Shown one piece after another: positions 12,554 to 23,924 of a stretch of DNA of 64,000 nucleotides; within the stretch, counting starts at the first letter, position 1, and every line of letters starts with the position of its first letter. Under the pieces are notes generated by a model. The model was not told where the DNA came from. It was given only the letters and a program-made list of their open reading frames with translations, and did no database searches. Position numbers and translations under genes: made by a program. The stretch lies in contig BCHX01000001.1 of the NCBI GenBank assembly GCA_001599755.1, positions 1,674,001-1,738,000 of the forward strand. The letters are read 5' to 3'. Source of the DNA: Gliomastix tumulicola. Its lineage: Eukaryota; Ascomycota; Sordariomycetes; Hypocreales; Bionectriaceae.

Positions 12554-13046
12554 GTAGCTTCGTAGTCTATGTCTACTGTATGCTCTCCGAACGGAGAGTG
12601 GGTGTTCACTACGAAGGGAGTTAGTTGGGAGAGCCGTAGACGCAAAAAGAAACCGGAGGCTTTAGTCAGTTCTCATGATGGGAGGGTTACTTGTCATTTC
12701 TTGATGAATAATGATAATTTCCGTCGGATACGAATGCCATGTCTGCGAGTCTCGGGGGCTTATTGTCTCGTCTGCTGTGAAACGTTGGGGCTGGCATACC
12801 GCCTAAAGTGCCTCCGCACCGCACCACACACCACGGGTGTTTCAATTCTGTCCCCAGACCCTGTGATTTGGCAGGCTCTGCAAGAGGGAATTATATCCTG
12901 CCTTTCCTGGGCGAGTTTTACCCGCTGGCGGTATCCACTGCAAGGTATTTAAACCCAGCGTGGAAGGATGCCTGGGCAGTGTCAGAGGCATCTCTCGAAA
13001 CACACCGTCAACCAACACAGCTCTCACCGACGCACGACCCATCATC
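12554..13046 (+). promoter_or_regulatory. P450-FAD monooxygenase intergenic region with TATA-like box
   Basis: 493 bp without a gene. A TATA-like TATTTAAA at 12946-12953 lies 94 bp before the monooxygenase ATG, so that gene probably has its own promoter. Confidence 0.55.
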
Positions 13047-14520
13047 ATGACGACCGCTGATCAGCCTTCTGGCGAGCTCCCCGTGCTCATCATCGGCGCT
13101 GGTAAGGCATCTATCTACTTGAATAAGTACACAACGGGGACACGTCTCTCACCACTTTGTAGGCACCTGCGGACTGGCTATCGCACAGGGTCTCCGGCGA
13201 GCAAACATCCCCGCTACCGTCTTTGAGCGAGATCTCCCGCTGCACACACGCATCGGCACCGCCAGAGACTGGGCGATCGCCTGTCATTGGTCCGGCCCGA
13301 CGCTCGCCAAGCTCGTGGGCGACGAGAAATGGAGTCGCATCCAGGAGGTCGGCGTGGACCCCAACGTCACGGTCGAGGCGATCCGGAATATGTCTCCCGT
13401 TCAGATTCTGCATGGCAGCTCGGGCGAGAAGCTGGGTGAGATGGTCACCGGCGGCGAGCCGTTCTTCCGTTTCCTGCGTTCTCGCTTGGTGTCGTACCTG
13501 GCAGAGGACATCGACGTTCAGTACAGCAAGACGTTGGAAAGCTTCACGACCCATAAAGCCGATGGCGCGTCTGCGCAGGACTTCGTCACGGCTCACTTCA
13601 CAGACGGGACAGAGGTCAAGGGCCGTCTGCTGATCGGTGCGGACGGGGCCAAGTCCCGTCTGCGCACGCTGCTCTTCCACCACGACCCGGAGCTGGCCGT
13701 CCTCAAGAGGCTACCCTATTCCGCCACGTTCGTCAACGCAAGCTTCACGGCAGAGCAGGCGCTCTGGATCCGTTCCGCCCAGCGCCACCCCTTTGGCGTC
13801 GTGTCCCTGCATCCCAGGGGGCGCATCAACATGCTCTCCGTCCTCGACGCGGCCGAGGCCGACAAGCCCGAGACCTGGCGGTTCAACTTCTACGTGGGCG
13901 CGCAGAGCAGCATCGAGGAGCAGGATCAAGAGGCCACGACGCGCGACAGGCTCCGGGCGTCGAAGAAGATGGTGCTCGACGACGAGATTGCGGATCCGAT
14001 CAAGAGCGTATACGAGTGGCTCAGCGACGAGGTCGAGACGGCGTACTATACCAAGGTGGCCAACTGGGACCCGAGCGTGCCGGAGCATAAGTGGGATAAT
14101 CACGATGGGCTTGTGACGCTTGCTGGCGATGCCGCCCATCCCATGACCTATCGTAAGTTTTATCAGGGCGTACATCTTGTGAGAAAGACTGGCATCACTG
14201 ACATGAATTCAACTTACAGACAGAGGGCAAGGTATGATGAAGAAGAAGAAATCCGCCTCGTAGTATTTTTCTGAGCCTCAAGGAAGCTGACCAGACATGC
14301 AGGCCTCAACCATGCAATTGCAGATGCCGGCAAGATTGTAGAACTGCTGTCAAGCCAAGGCACGCGGTCGCTAAAGGAGACCATAGAGGAGTACGAGGCT
14401 GAGATGGTCGAGAGAGGAGGCCGAGAAGTCCGCCTGAGCGAGCTCAACACGAAGATGCTCCACGACTGGGACGCGATTATGAAGAGTCCGTTGGTCACTC
14501 AGGGACTCAAGGAGAAATAG
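13047..14520 (+). CDS. FAD-dependent monooxygenase (salicylate-hydroxylase-like)
   Basis: Group A flavoprotein hydroxylase, 424 aa, likely a tailoring enzyme acting with the P450 and PKS. Exons are 13047-13101, 13163-14152, 14220-14231 and 14303-14520. The FAD-binding GxGxxG is GAGTCG near residue 18, split by intron 1. ERD ends the second beta strand, GADGAKSRL is in the middle, and GDAAHP near residue 344 contacts FAD. The third exon is only 12 bp and is needed to complete the conserved HRGQGLNHAIADA segment. The start ATG follows a TATA-like box by 94 bp. No membrane segment is obvious. Related enzymes hydroxylate or epoxidise polyketide and aromatic intermediates; the substrate here is unknown. 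Confidence 0.92.
14220..14231 (+). other. 12-bp micro-exon of the FAD monooxygenase
   Basis: Bounded by TTACAG and GTATGA. It encodes the core of the HRGQG segment directly after GDAAHP. Without it, frame and family match are lost. Confidence 0.8.
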
Positions 14521-15081
14521 GCGTAGTGATGCAAAGCAGAGACAACGGCAACTATCACATAAGCGCCGATTATGAGGCTCAATGTCTCCCACATACCTTG
14601 TTATACACAGCCTCTCATCAATCCAGAGGATATTTGACGTACAATCAGGCTTTCGTGCCCGCCATCAAACATCAGCTAGCCAAAGCAAGGACGTCGTTGC
14701 ATTCAGCCCTCTATTAGTCACGTGGTCAACCACAACCTGCAGGTCAGCCACACACCTGCATATCCCACGTCATTAGCCAACTTGGAGGGTAGAGTCCAAT
14801 GTCATTAGTTTCATTCGGCTGCTTCCATTGCGATCCTCCAGGGTCCATCGCCTCCATTGCTGTATTTTGTAGCGGATCTCTTCCGTCACAAAGCGTTGAT
14901 CGATAGCTGAGCGGCGAGGAAGCAGTGATCAGCGCAGTGGGGCGAACGACTGCAGGTCTTCAACGGAGCCGGCAGGGAAGAACGCCTTTCCCGGGTTTGG
15001 CTCTGGAAACGATGCGGCTGGTGGGTGAGAAGCTGTGGCCCTGCCTGTAGTGGTCAATCGTGTGTTTGGAGCGCGGTTGGG

Positions 15082-15381
15082 TCACCCAGGATTTCTTTTT
15101 CCAGGCAATGTGTAGTGCTCGCCATCGAAGCGTCGTGAGATTGCTTGTGGTTCGAGCCAAAATGCTCCTTTGTCAATCACTTGAGCCGCAAGATCGTTGA
15201 GCTTCGAGCGCGCCTCGTCTAACATTAGGGGCGAGCCGAGAGCCCCACTATATTCAAAATGCGCAGCCTCGGTCCGACTAAATTCCGATATCTTGTCAAC
15301 CAACCGCAACTCAATTTGTGCTACGATGCTTGGTCCGACTGATAGTCCGGGCGTCTGCAAGTAAGATGGCAAGGGAGGCAT
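15082..15381 (-). CDS. Orphan open frame, possible gene remnant
   Basis: 99-codon open frame with protein-like composition (DEARSKLNDLAAQVIDKGAF) and no recognised domain. It stops soon after a possible LPGK donor context. No flanking exons could be fitted. It may be a degraded gene fragment or chance. Confidence 0.2.
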   Translation of the reverse strand: MPPLPSYLQTPGLSVGPSIVAQIELRLVDKISEFSRTEAAHFEYSGALGSPLMLDEARSKLNDLAAQVIDKGAFWLEPQAISRRFDGEHYTLPGKRNPG

Positions 15382-16152
15382 TTAATCCTAAGAGGCACAG
15401 AATATCAGGCGTCCAGGCGAGGCAGACATGCACCACATCAGGAGCAGCGAGGCGTCATCAATGCCCGTGATAAGAGATAAGACCGTTTGCCCCGCCATTA
15501 CTGGTGGTCGTTATGGCGACCACGCGCTTCAGAGAACGCCTTGCATCCAAGCCACAGTCCACAGAGGTGCCTAACAGGCAGCGAATCCAGAGCCAACGGA
15601 GCCGAAAATTCCAGATCGCCTCGCTTCTGAGATCGCACAGGGATCCTTTCCCAAGTCCCACGCACTCCAGTCTCATGATCACGATGAAGTAATGTCGATG
15701 CGGCCCAACAGCCTCTCTGCCTGGCTCGTTGCCCGAAAGAATTTTTTTTCTTTTTCTTCTGGTTTCTTTGTGCAAAAAGAGGGGCAATTGCACTGAAGGG
15801 ACTGGTGGAGGGGGCAACGGCGCTGGATAGTGGGGCACGTACCTGACACTTGGATTACACCGCATTCTTGACCGTAATTTGGTGTACCCTGGACCTCAGG
15901 AAGCTTGCCCTGCCCCGCTATGGGTCGCCAGAAAACTCGGTGGTAGATGACATCAGGCTCTGATCTGGAAGCTTCTACTAGCTTTGGGGCAGATGAGGGG
16001 CAACAAAGCAAAGAGCATCCCAGATACGTTTGCAGCTGGAATCAGGGGCTCGAGGTCGAAGAAAGAAGACGAAAAAAAAAAAAAACAGGGCGTAAAACAG
16101 CTCAGGTTCTAAAATTGGTGGAACTGCGACAGCTAGTGGTGTCCTGCAAGGC

Positions 16153-16265
16153 GAACCGTTCTTTCAGGCAGCTTCCAGTGTCATCGCCCGACCAGTCGAG
16201 CCTTCTGGAGCCCCCTGCAAGATTCCAGGTGGGCACCTTTGGAACTGCGCAGAAGCACATCGAAC
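16153..16265 (+). promoter_or_regulatory. Candidate heat-shock-element array of HSP70
   Basis: Three GAA triplets begin at 16242, 16252 and 16262, exactly 10 bp apart, the layout of a step-type HSE. Upstream, TTC triplets at 16163, 16173, 16203 and 16223 fall in one 10-bp register. The array ends about 235 bp before the ATG. The spacing is read directly; binding by Hsf1 is inferred. Confidence 0.5.
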
Positions 16266-16500
16266 CCTCCGCTCAAGGTTTATTTAGGTCCTCCTCACAA
16301 CGCTCCCCTCGTCAGCTTTTCTTTCCTTCCACATACCAATCCTTTCCTCTCTCCTCTCCATCACACCTTCTCTCTTCTTCTACAATCCGCACATCGACGA
16401 GAAGAAATCAATCAACGCTTTCCCCCCATACACCTTTCTCTCTTCTTCTAGACTTCTACACCAATACCCCCGTATACACTTCTCTTCAACACACATCACA

Positions 16501-16912
16501 ATGGCTCCCGCCGTCGGTATCGATCTGGGTACCACGTACTCCTGCGTGGGTATCTTCCGCGAGGATCGTTGCGACATCATCGCCAACGACCAGGGTAACC
16601 GCACCACCCCTTCCTTCGTCGCCTTCACCGACACCGAGCGTCTCATCGGTGATGCCGCCAAGAACCAGGTCGCCATGAACCCGACCAACACCGTCTTCGA
16701 CGCCAAGCGTCTCATCGGCCGCAAGTTCGCCGACGCTGAGGTCCAGGCCGACATGAAGCACTTCCCCTTCAAGATCATCGACAAGGGCGGCAAGCCCATC
16801 ATCCAGGTCGAGTTCAAGGGCGAGGAGAAGACCTTCACCCCCGAGGAGATCTCCTCCATGGTCCTCACCAAGATGCGTGAGACCGCCGAGTCCTACCTCG
16901 GTGAGACCGTCC

Positions 16913-16952
<40 letters not shown>

Positions 16953-18462
16953 CCAGCGTCAGGCCACCAAGGACGCCGGTCTCATTGCCGGCCTCAACGT
17001 CCTCCGTATCATCAACGAGCCCACTGCCGCTGCCATCGCCTACGGTCTCGACAAGAAGATTGAGGGCGAGCGTAACGTCCTGATTTTCGACCTCGGTGGT
17101 GGTACCTTCGATGTCTCCCTCCTTACCATTGAGGAGGGTATCTTCGAGGTCAAGTCCACCGCCGGTGACACTCATCTGGGTGGTGAGGACTTCGACAACC
17201 GCCTCGTGTCTCACCTCGCAAATGAGTTCAAACGCAAGACCAAGAAGGATCTGACGACCAATGCTCGCGCCCTGCGTCGTCTTCGCACTGCTTGCGAGCG
17301 TGCCAAGCGAACTCTGTCCTCCTCTGCTCAGACCTCGATCGAGATTGACTCTCTCTTCGAGGGTATCGACTTCTACACGTCTATCACCCGTGCTCGTTTC
17401 GAGGAGCTTTGCCAGGACCTGTTCCGTTCCACCATCCAGCCCGTCGACCGCGTCCTGTCTGACGCTAAGATCGACAAGAGCCTGGTCCACGAGATCGTCC
17501 TTGTCGGTGGCTCCACCCGTATCCCCCGCATCCAGAAGCTCATCACCGACTACTTCAACGGCAAGGAGCCCAACAAGAGCATCAACCCCGACGAGGCTGT
17601 CGCCTACGGTGCTGCTGTCCAGGCCGCCATCCTGTCCGGTGACACGTCGTCGAAGTCGACCAACGAGATCCTGCTGCTCGACGTCGCTCCGCTCTCGCTC
17701 GGTATCGAGACTGCTGGTGGCATGATGACCAAGCTCATCCCCCGCAACACTACCATCCCCACCAAGAAGTCCGAGGTGTTCTCCACCTTCTCCGACAACC
17801 AGCCTGGTGTGCTTATCCAGGTCTACGAGGGTGAGCGCCAGCGCACCAAGGACAACTCGCTCATGGGCAAGTTCGAGCTCACTGGCATTCCTCCTGCCCC
17901 CCGTGGTGTTCCTCAGATCGAGGTCACCTTCGACCTTGATGCCAACGGTATCATGAACGTCTCCGCCGTTGAGAAGGGCACCGGCAAGTCCAACAAGATT
18001 GTCATCACCAACGACAAGGGCCGCCTGTCCAAGGAGGAGATCGAGAAGATGCTGGCTGACGCCGAGAAGTACAAGGAGGAGGACGAGGCCGAGGGCCGCC
18101 GTGTCGGTGCCAAGAACGGCCTCGAGTCCTACGCCTACTCTCTCCGCAACACTCTCAGCGACCCCAAGGTTGATGAGAAGATCGAGGCTGGCGACAAGGA
18201 GACTCTCAAGACCGAGATCGACAAGGTCGTTGAGTGGCTCGATGACAACCAGCAGGCTACTCGTGAGGAGTACGAGGAGAAGCAGAAGGAGCTCGAGGGT
18301 GTTGCCAACCCCATCATGATGAAGTTCTACGGAGCTGGTGGTGAGGGTGGCATGCCCGGCATGCCCGGCGGCGCCCCTGGTGGCTTCCCTGGTGCTGGTG
18401 GCCCTGGTGGCGCCCCTGGCCACGGTGGTGACGACGGCCCTACTGTCGAGGAGGTCGACTAA
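16501..18462 (+). CDS. hsp70: Cytosolic heat shock protein 70 (SSA type)
   Basis: ATP-dependent chaperone of cytosol and nucleus, 653 aa, intronless. All three HSP70 signatures are present: IDLGTTYS near residue 7, [12 protein letters not shown] near 197 and [11 protein letters not shown] near 335. A substrate-binding domain, a Gly/Met/Pro-rich tail (GGMPGMPGG) and the C-terminal EEVD that binds TPR co-chaperones follow. No signal peptide or ER retention motif is present, so this is not BiP or the mitochondrial form. Codon use is strongly biased to C-ending codons, as in highly expressed genes. A CT-rich leader and phased GAA/TTC triplets lie upstream, consistent with Hsf1 control. A very long antisense open frame is a coding shadow. 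Confidence 0.98.
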
Positions 18463-18919
18463 ATTCCTTGATACCCGCGCTCGTCACACCTCCGCCCCAA
18501 CGCTGCTACTGGCACGGTAATAATGTGCCACGATGGAATTGGTTTTTCGGGATCTGACGGTGGATGGCACGCACAACTTAGAATTTTGTGGTCATGTTTT
18601 CTTTCCTGCGATTTTCATGGTTTATGACAAAAGGGAAAAGCTGGGTTTACCTGTATTTTAATGATTCAAGACTTTTCAATTCAATTCAGAATTGAGACAA
18701 ATACTCCTCGCGCTGCCTCTTGTGATGTATGTGACCACGATGATGCTAAGGGGGAATCAGAACTTGGTGGCTACAGCCAGCATTTCAGTGCAAGGCTGCG
18801 TATGTCCCAGGAAGGAACGTTATTGGCCGTACGGGAAGTAAATGTGCTGACGAAGTCTAATTGCAGTATCATAGAATGGAGACGCTCGTAAATCATGAAG
18901 ACTATAGATTCAAATACAT
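18463..18919. other. Intergenic, convergent 3' ends of hsp70 and Emi1-like gene
   Basis: 457 bp of AT-richer sequence with no gene. It should contain both 3' UTRs; no distinct signal was identified. Confidence 0.5.
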
Positions 18920-19645
18920 CTAGGACGTGGCCTTGTCATAGCCCAGGCCCTCTCTAATGCCCTTCCGCCTCTCGCTCTCCTGCCGCCGCCATTCATCGTC
19001 ATCCACCTGGGCCGCATCGATGGGCTGAGCAAACGCCGACCCCCACGGCAGCTTCTCGTCCCGGATCTCCCAGATGTCCTCGCTGCTGTGCTTCCCGGGG
19101 GCGTAGTACTTGGCGTGCTCCTTGTTGCGGTAGTGCTGGCGGACGGCGCGGGCCTTGGTCTCGCCCGTGTGCGACTTGGTGCGCATGCAGAACCAGAAGT
19201 CGTCCCACTGCTCGGAGCAGGAGCGCATCTCGCCCTGGCGGTAGACGGCGTTCCACTGGCCGCCGAGCGAGTTGCAGGACCAGGCGAGGTCGAAGGCCTG
19301 GCGGCAGGACATCTCGGTCGGGAGGAGGGACTCGGAGACGCGGTCGTGGGGCGGCGCGTTGGGGGTCTCGTCGGCGGTGCGGGAGGCTTTGAGGGCGAGC
19401 CAGGAGGAGATTGAGGAGGAGGAAGAGGATGATTGTTGCTGCTGTTGGGGAGCACCCGAGGATGGGGGGGATTGCTTCGGGTCAGAGGACTCTCCTTTGA
19501 AGAGGTCGAGGAACTTTTGGATCTCGGGGTCGGCGGCGAGGTCGTTGGGCTCGGGGGTCTGCTTGTTCGAGGCGGAAGCGTCCGGCTTGTTGCTGTCTGT
19601 CGCGGGGGCCTGCTTAGCAGGAGAGGATGCCCAAAGCCAGCCCAT
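18920..19645 (-). CDS. Emi1/DUF3128-family twin-CX9C protein
   Basis: 241-aa single-exon protein. The central domain has two CX9C pairs: CRQAFDLAWSC near residues 113-123 and CSEQWDDFWFC near 137-147, in the context of WNAVYRQGE, matching the Emi1-like DUF3128 family. Twin CX9C proteins usually fold by disulphides in the mitochondrial intermembrane space. Yeast Emi1 is needed for early meiotic gene induction. The N-terminal 100 residues are low complexity (Pro, Gln and Ser runs). The C-terminal end is acidic then basic. It is divergent from YME2, another mitochondrial gene, across 774 bp. Function in this fungus is inferred only from the family. Confidence 0.85.
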   Translation of the reverse strand: MGWLWASSPAKQAPATDSNKPDASASNKQTPEPNDLAADPEIQKFLDLFKGESSDPKQSPPSSGAPQQQQQSSSSSSSISSWLALKASRTADETPNAPPHDRVSESLLPTEMSCRQAFDLAWSCNSLGGQWNAVYRQGEMRSCSEQWDDFWFCMRTKSHTGETKARAVRQHYRNKEHAKYYAPGKHSSEDIWEIRDEKLPWGSAFAQPIDAAQVDDDEWRRQESERRKGIREGLGYDKATS

Positions 19646-20419
19646 TGTCGAAGGAAAATGTTTGGCTTCGATATGAAGGGGTTTGGTTATCGGTTCAAAG
19701 GGGGCTTGATTGCAGACTTCCGGGGTTCAGAGGAAGGAAAGGGTGGCATACAGATGGATTAGAAAGGATATATGAAGTACTACTTTACAAGGGGAGAAAA
19801 GGAGGGGAAGGGAATGGCCGAAGACGGTCGTATGATCTCGTGACCATTACTCCAACATTGGGGATTCCATGCGCGAGGAGAAAATATGCGGCGCGTCCAA
19901 TTGGGTAGAAGTCTCGGGGGGTGACAAAATTGTAGTAGCCCACTTCATATGGGTAGGACACATAGGATCCTGGCCTATTTGTGTCCTCATACGGCAGTTT
20001 AAAGGGTTGTGTCTTGTACAATCACTTTAAGCATTTCAATACTCACTTTTGCTTCATTTTCTGCTCGCATATTTTCCATAACCGTCCCCTCGCTCGAGGT
20101 ATTTCGAGTGCTACTTTTTATGTCATCTTGATCGGCACCGGGTGATCCTAGCCTCCGAGTCGTGGATCAGACCACCGATCGGGAATCTGAGCGGATGACC
20201 TCATTGGTCTGCGAAGCTGAAGAGCTAGAGCTCCAAGATATGCAGCTACCAATAGCCGCGCCTTCCTCCAAACGATGGGGTGATGAGCAGGCAGGAGCCT
20301 CCCTTTCGCACCTGACTTAACTCCCATAGCAATCTCAATTCCATTCATCCCACCACTTTCTCCCCCTTCACCCACCTGGTCAGCTTCCGTCAAGACTAGA
20401 ATGAGGCTGTTGTGCTGAC
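19646..20419. other. Divergent promoter between Emi1-like gene and YME2
   Basis: 774 bp with no supported gene. It serves as 5' region for both flanking mitochondrial-type genes. No specific motif was recognised. Confidence 0.5.
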
Positions 20420-23169
20420 ATGTTTCGTCCTCGCGGATTCACGTGCCTGGCCTCCAGGCCGAGGGCAAGTGTTTTGCTCTCCAGAGCGCCGAGATGCCTC
20501 GCCGCGAAGCCGTCATGGATCAGCAACAACCAGCCGAATTACCTGCAGCGCTCGGCGACGACGCGCTGGGAAAGCACTGCTGCTACTGAGTCGTCTTCAG
20601 CGAAGCCCGCAGAGCAGGATGATGGTCACATTGATGTGAAATCCAACGAGTCCATCCTCTTCTTTGACAGTATGTGCCAGCCATGATGACGAGCATCACT
20701 CCCTGGTGCTGTAGTGCTTACTACCAAAGTTCTATGGTGTGTATCAGCCTGCTAACATTCCCTCGACAGATCTGTTTCCTCTCAGACTAAGCACCATTCT
20801 GAACCGCCCGTGGAAGACCAATCATGATGTTGCAGACCTTCTTCAGCGGTTTGAGAATTCCTCGCTGGGCATGATGGACCCAATCAGGCTCGTCAAGAAC
20901 GCGATTCCCGAGGATCTGCCCATGAAGGTCACGGAGATCAACCCACGGCTCAAGGACGGCGGTGCATTCGTCAAGTTTGCGCATGCCGCGAGTCTTGATC
21001 CTGCTGAGGTCGAGAGTAAGTGACTAATCTTCTCACGAAGCCTCAGCTTCAAGGCCATATTACTAATTAAACCCAGAGATCTTGTCTCAGAAGCTGGACA
21101 TAAAGCCTCTGAAACCGTGGTTCAATCCTTTCCGGAGCATCAAAGCTCGTCGTGTCCGCGGAACACCCTGGCTAGAGGACCTCTACAGGTATCCCTCGAA
21201 TCTGATCAAGGTTGAGTTCGTACCTCTGGAACCTGGGCAGACGCCAGAGGAGCTATCCGAAGAAACTCTTTACTCCCTCTTCCGAAAGTACGGAAAGATC
21301 GCAGACATTCTCCCACAGCCCCAGGACAACAAGACGACTCCGAGATATGCTCACATGGCGTTTCCTTTAATGCGCGACGCTATCATGGCGCGTAACTGCA
21401 TGCACGGCTTTGTTGTCAACGAGACTCTTGGAGGTGGCAAAAACGGCACCCGCCTTCGGATGTCTTACGAGAAGCGCGTCAAGGCGCACAGCATCTGGAA
21501 CTGGCTGACGAGCCATCCGCGAATCGTCATCCCTGCTATCGCGGCGTTGATAGCTGGTGTCTCCGTCATCATCTTTGACCCAATCAGGGAGTTCTTCGTC
21601 AAGCTTCACGTGCAGCACTCCCTCAACATTACCGAATCAAAGGTCTACAAATGGTTCAAGTCGCAGACAGACAACTTGAACCTGGGGCGACAGCGGCAAC
21701 ACCACGATGGCCTGGACACGGTATGGAAGCATCGTCGTGATCTCATCGAGCAACTTCAGAGTTGGCTTGATGGCAGTTCCGATACATTCATTGTCATCAG
21801 TGGCCCCAAGGGCTCCGGTAAAAAGGAGATGGTTATGGACCAAGCACTTGGGAATCGCGACAATGTTCTTACCATTGACTGCCGGCCCATCGTCGAAGCC
21901 AGGGGTGAAGCAGGGACGATTAGGCGACTCGCCACTGCCGTCGGCTACAGACCCGTGTTCTCATGGGCCAACAGCATGAGCAGCATGATTGATCTTGCAG
22001 TCCAGAGCACGACTGGTGTAAAGGCTGGTTTCTCGGAGACGCTAGAGTCTCAGGTCAACAAAATCTTGCACACGGCCTCATCAGCACTCAAAGACGTTGC
22101 TTTGTCAGGTCGCTCCAAGAAGGACAAGGACGCCGATGTTTCGGAGGACGCATATCTTGAGTCTCACCCAGAGAAGCGGCCGGTCATTGTAATCAACAAC
22201 TTCCTTCACAAGGCCGAAGGCAAGACTTTGATCTACGACAAGATTGCTGAGTGGGCGGCCTCGATTGTCCAGAATAACATCGCACACGTCATTTTCATGA
22301 CTAGCGATTCATCCTTTACCAAACCTCTTTCCAAGGCCTTGCCGGATAGGGTGCTACAAGAGCTGTCGCTTGGCGATCTTGACCCTGAGGTTGCCAGGAA
22401 CTTTGTGCTCAGTCGTCTTGAGGAGGAGGATGCAATCAGGACTGAGCAGCTGAGCAAGGAGAAGCAGGAAGGAGCCATTGTCCCCCGAAAACGAGATCTC
22501 AGCGGACTGAATGAGAGCATTGAGACAATGGGTGGCCGCCTCACAGATCTCGAGTTCCTCAGTCGCCGCATCAAGACAGGCCAGACTCCTAAAGACGCCG
22601 TGGACGAAATTGTTGCCGAGAACGCCACCGACATTGTCAAGATGTATCTGACGGGCAAATCGAGCGAGGATGAGAAAAAGTGGTCAACACAGCAAGCTTG
22701 GGGCCTCATCAAGTCACTAGCCGAAAGTCCGTCGCTCAGGTACAACCAGGTTCTGCTCTCCTCTCCGTTTGCTTCGTCCTTGACGCCCAGCGCCAAGGAT
22801 GGCGAGGTGGCGCTTGAGAGCCTCGCTAGCGCTGAGCTCATCTCCATCAAGTTCCACCAAGGCCGCCCACAGACAATCACGGCGAGCAAGCCTCTGAATC
22901 AAGCCTCGTTCAGCATCCTCATACAAGATCGTGTGCTCCGGGCGAAGATGGATCTTGCGGTGTTCAACGAGACAGCGAAGACGGAAGCCAAGAATATTGC
23001 CACGTTCGAGAACGAACTGTCGCTTCTTGGAAGCCTTCCTAAGCAGACAAGCGAGACGGCCGGACGTGTCACTTATCTTCTGAAGAAGCTTGAGGCAAGT
23101 CAAAAGCGCATTACGGATCTGGAGAAGGATATGGGGGAGTTGAAGAAGATCTTGAATAAGGAGTTTTGA
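20420..23169 (+). CDS. YME2: Mitochondrial escape protein 2 (Yme2)
   Basis: Mitochondrial inner-membrane protein implicated in mtDNA maintenance and escape. Length 862 aa; exons 20420-20669, 20770-21015 and 21077-23169. The N-terminus is an Arg/Ser/Ala-rich presequence (MFRPRGFTCLASRPR). An RRM-like domain spans about residues 205-290 (LIKVEFVPLE through RYAHMAF), a transmembrane helix about 312-333 (IVIPAIAALIAGVSVIIF), and a P-loop GPKGSGKK near 407 opens an AAA-like NTPase domain facing the intermembrane space. A coiled coil closes the C-terminus. Length and domain order match the fungal family. Both introns have GT donors and pyrimidine-rich acceptors. Confidence 0.93.
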
Positions 23170-23924
23170 GTGTCGGAGCACCCTCTCACCTCAAATTTAG
23201 CCCTGTACAATGTATGTACATATTTATAATCAATGGACAGCACAGCTCAAGAGCTACTCACATGCTTCACAGTGGGAGGTTTGCCTAGCCCTTGTTTGAT
23301 ATCATGGTCATATACATGTTTTATCAGTTCGCCATGGGGGTCTGCCACGCTGGTCTTAGTCCCTACCCTGAACCGCCCTCAAGATCACCAAACGTACCTC
23401 TTTACACCCTGATGAATGCTTCCATATGGGTCCAGTTAGAGCATTAGGGGTGTGAGTGAGTTATTCAGGAGTTGAGGGGTGAATCGGAGATCGGGCTTGT
23501 CAACATGTCGTCAGCTCAAGTCGTCAGCTCACCCATCAGTCTCTCTTACGTTCAGACTAAGAACTCAATCACGAGAAGTGCCATACAAAAGTTAGAAAGC
23601 ATTTATCAATAGCAGGTCGCACGCGCTGAGGACCGTTTTCATATGGTATCAAACAGAGAATGACCAGAGAAGTGAAAGCTGCATAGACAGAAAAAGAAGG
23701 GAGAAGACGCTCCGAGACCAAGATATGAATGAAACCACCAATACCAAATGCTCCAATTCCCCTCATCAAACCCAAACCCATCATTCGAAAGGATATCATC
23801 CTGCCCGCTTGCCCTTGAATGCACCCGGCCTTGGTCATGCGCTGCTTGAACCCGCCTCAGTTTCTACATTGAACAAACACAATACTGCCTGTTGCGAGCA
23901 TGACAAGCTCCCTGGAGCCTTTCT
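23170..23924. other. Intergenic between YME2 and CENP-C 3' ends
   Basis: 755 bp between convergent genes. No coding signal and no repeat of note. Confidence 0.5.

Larger units (their letters stand above)
14521..16500. other. Intergenic region between metabolite cluster and HSP70
   Basis: About 2 kb. It contains the HSP70 promoter and a CT-rich 5' leader (about 16300-16500). One minus-strand open frame (15082-15381) is listed separately. It probably marks the cluster boundary. Confidence 0.6.

Noticed and set aside
15947..16678. Plus-strand 243-codon frame overlapping the HSP70 start
   Set aside because: It runs through the CT-rich leader and into HSP70 in a different frame; Ser/Pro-rich without domain.
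16486..18423. 645-codon antisense open frame opposite HSP70
   Set aside because: Its Leu/Val/Gly-rich composition is the expected mirror of a GC3-rich HSP70 gene. It has no family match, and the sense strand is unambiguous.
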